From contig DAIDTN010000172.1 of the NCBI GenBank assembly GCA_027457185.1, positions 1 to 5,920 on the forward strand: a DNA stretch of 5,920 bases, in the 5' to 3' direction. Under the pieces are notes generated by a model. The model searched no databases and was not told the origin of the DNA. It saw only the letters and a list, made by a program, of their open reading frames with translations. This document shows positions 5,646-5,920 of this stretch, one piece after another. The first letter of the stretch is position 1, and each line of letters starts with the position of its first letter. Both the position numbers and the translations under genes were made by a program. The DNA is from Burkholderiales bacterium. GTDB lineage: Bacteria > Pseudomonadota > Gammaproteobacteria > Burkholderiales > SG8-39.

Positions 5646-5920
5646 ATGAAAAAACCTGAAAACCTGGCAGGCGATTTCTGGGGCGGTCTGGCTGCGATGC
5701 TGGTCGCGCTGCCATCGGCCATCGCCTTCGGCGTCACAATTTATGCTTCACTCGGCGGATCCTTCGCGGCCTATGGGGCCCTGGCCGGCATCCTCGGCAC
5801 TACCGCGGTCGGCTTCGTCGCCGCTCTCGCCGGCGGCACCAAGCGGCTGATCAGCGCGCCCTGCGCGCCGGCGGCGGCGGTGCTCTCGGCCTTCGCCATC
5901 CAGCAGGTCGCGCTCGGAAC
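5646..5920 (+). CDS. SulP/SLC26-family anion transporter, N-terminal part (3' end outside window)
   Basis: SulP proteins are inner-membrane carriers or channels for sulfate, bicarbonate, dicarboxylates or other anions, usually with 12-14 membrane segments and a C-terminal STAS domain. Here 91 residues are visible. The opening GDFWGGLAAMLVALPSAIAFGV (about 9-30, written here over two motifs GDFWGGLAAML and VALPSAIAFGV) matches the D..AG....ALP.A.AFG start of SulP, followed by a second hydrophobic segment at about 41-62 (YGALAGILGTTAVGFVAALA) and the start of TM3, where LISAPCAPAAAVLSAF stands in place of the more common GPT-A pattern. ATG 5646 is chosen because it precedes the conserved GDFWGG segment with a short MKKPENLA cytosolic tail; no strong ribosome site is visible. 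It is divergent from the acyl-CoA synthetase gene. Substrate and presence of a STAS domain cannot be judged. Confidence 0.85.
   Translation, partial: MKKPENLAGDFWGGLAAMLVALPSAIAFGVTIYASLGGSFAAYGALAGILGTTAVGFVAALAGGTKRLISAPCAPAAAVLSAFAIQQVALG

Overview
The window is GC-rich, gene-dense bacterial DNA. Codon use and protein motifs suggest a proteobacterium, most likely a betaproteobacterium; for example, the NISNLAWFG motif of its Lnt resembles the Neisseria type. That placement is an inference from remembered family sequences, not from a search.

Layout: (1) 2-406 (+) is the C-terminal end of lnt, apolipoprotein N-acyltransferase, cut by the left edge. (2) 414-1418 (+) is a luciferase-like flavin-dependent oxidoreductase. 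(3) 1415-1888 (+) is a RimI-like GNAT acetyltransferase that starts on a GTG overlapping the previous stop by 4 nt. These three genes are packed head to tail and probably share a transcript. (4) 1904-1931 is a perfect 28-bp palindrome in the 47-bp gap between convergent genes; its half-site resembles a REP element. (5) 3687-1936 (-) is a three-domain thiamine-diphosphate enzyme that closely resembles the eukaryotic ILVBL/HACL2 protein (2-hydroxyacyl-CoA lyase 2, formerly 'acetolactate synthase-like'). (6) 5397-3688 (-) is an acyl-CoA synthetase immediately upstream of it, with stop and start codons abutting (TAG-ATG). It is interrupted by one in-frame TGA at 4896-4894; the frame is otherwise open for about 569 codons with all the AMP-forming ligase motifs. 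(7) 5398-5645 is a divergent intergenic region. (8) 5646-5920 (+) is the N-terminus of a SulP/SLC26-family anion transporter, cut by the right edge.

The most interesting unit is the minus-strand pair. An acyl-CoA synthetase would activate a fatty or 2-hydroxy acid to its CoA thioester. An HACL2-like lyase would then cleave a 2-hydroxyacyl-CoA to formyl-CoA and an aldehyde one carbon shorter. Together they would form a compact bacterial alpha-oxidation-type module. The nonsense codon in the synthetase means the module may be decaying in this genome, may depend on readthrough, or may carry a sequencing error. The lnt-oxidoreductase-acetyltransferase stretch looks ordinary.
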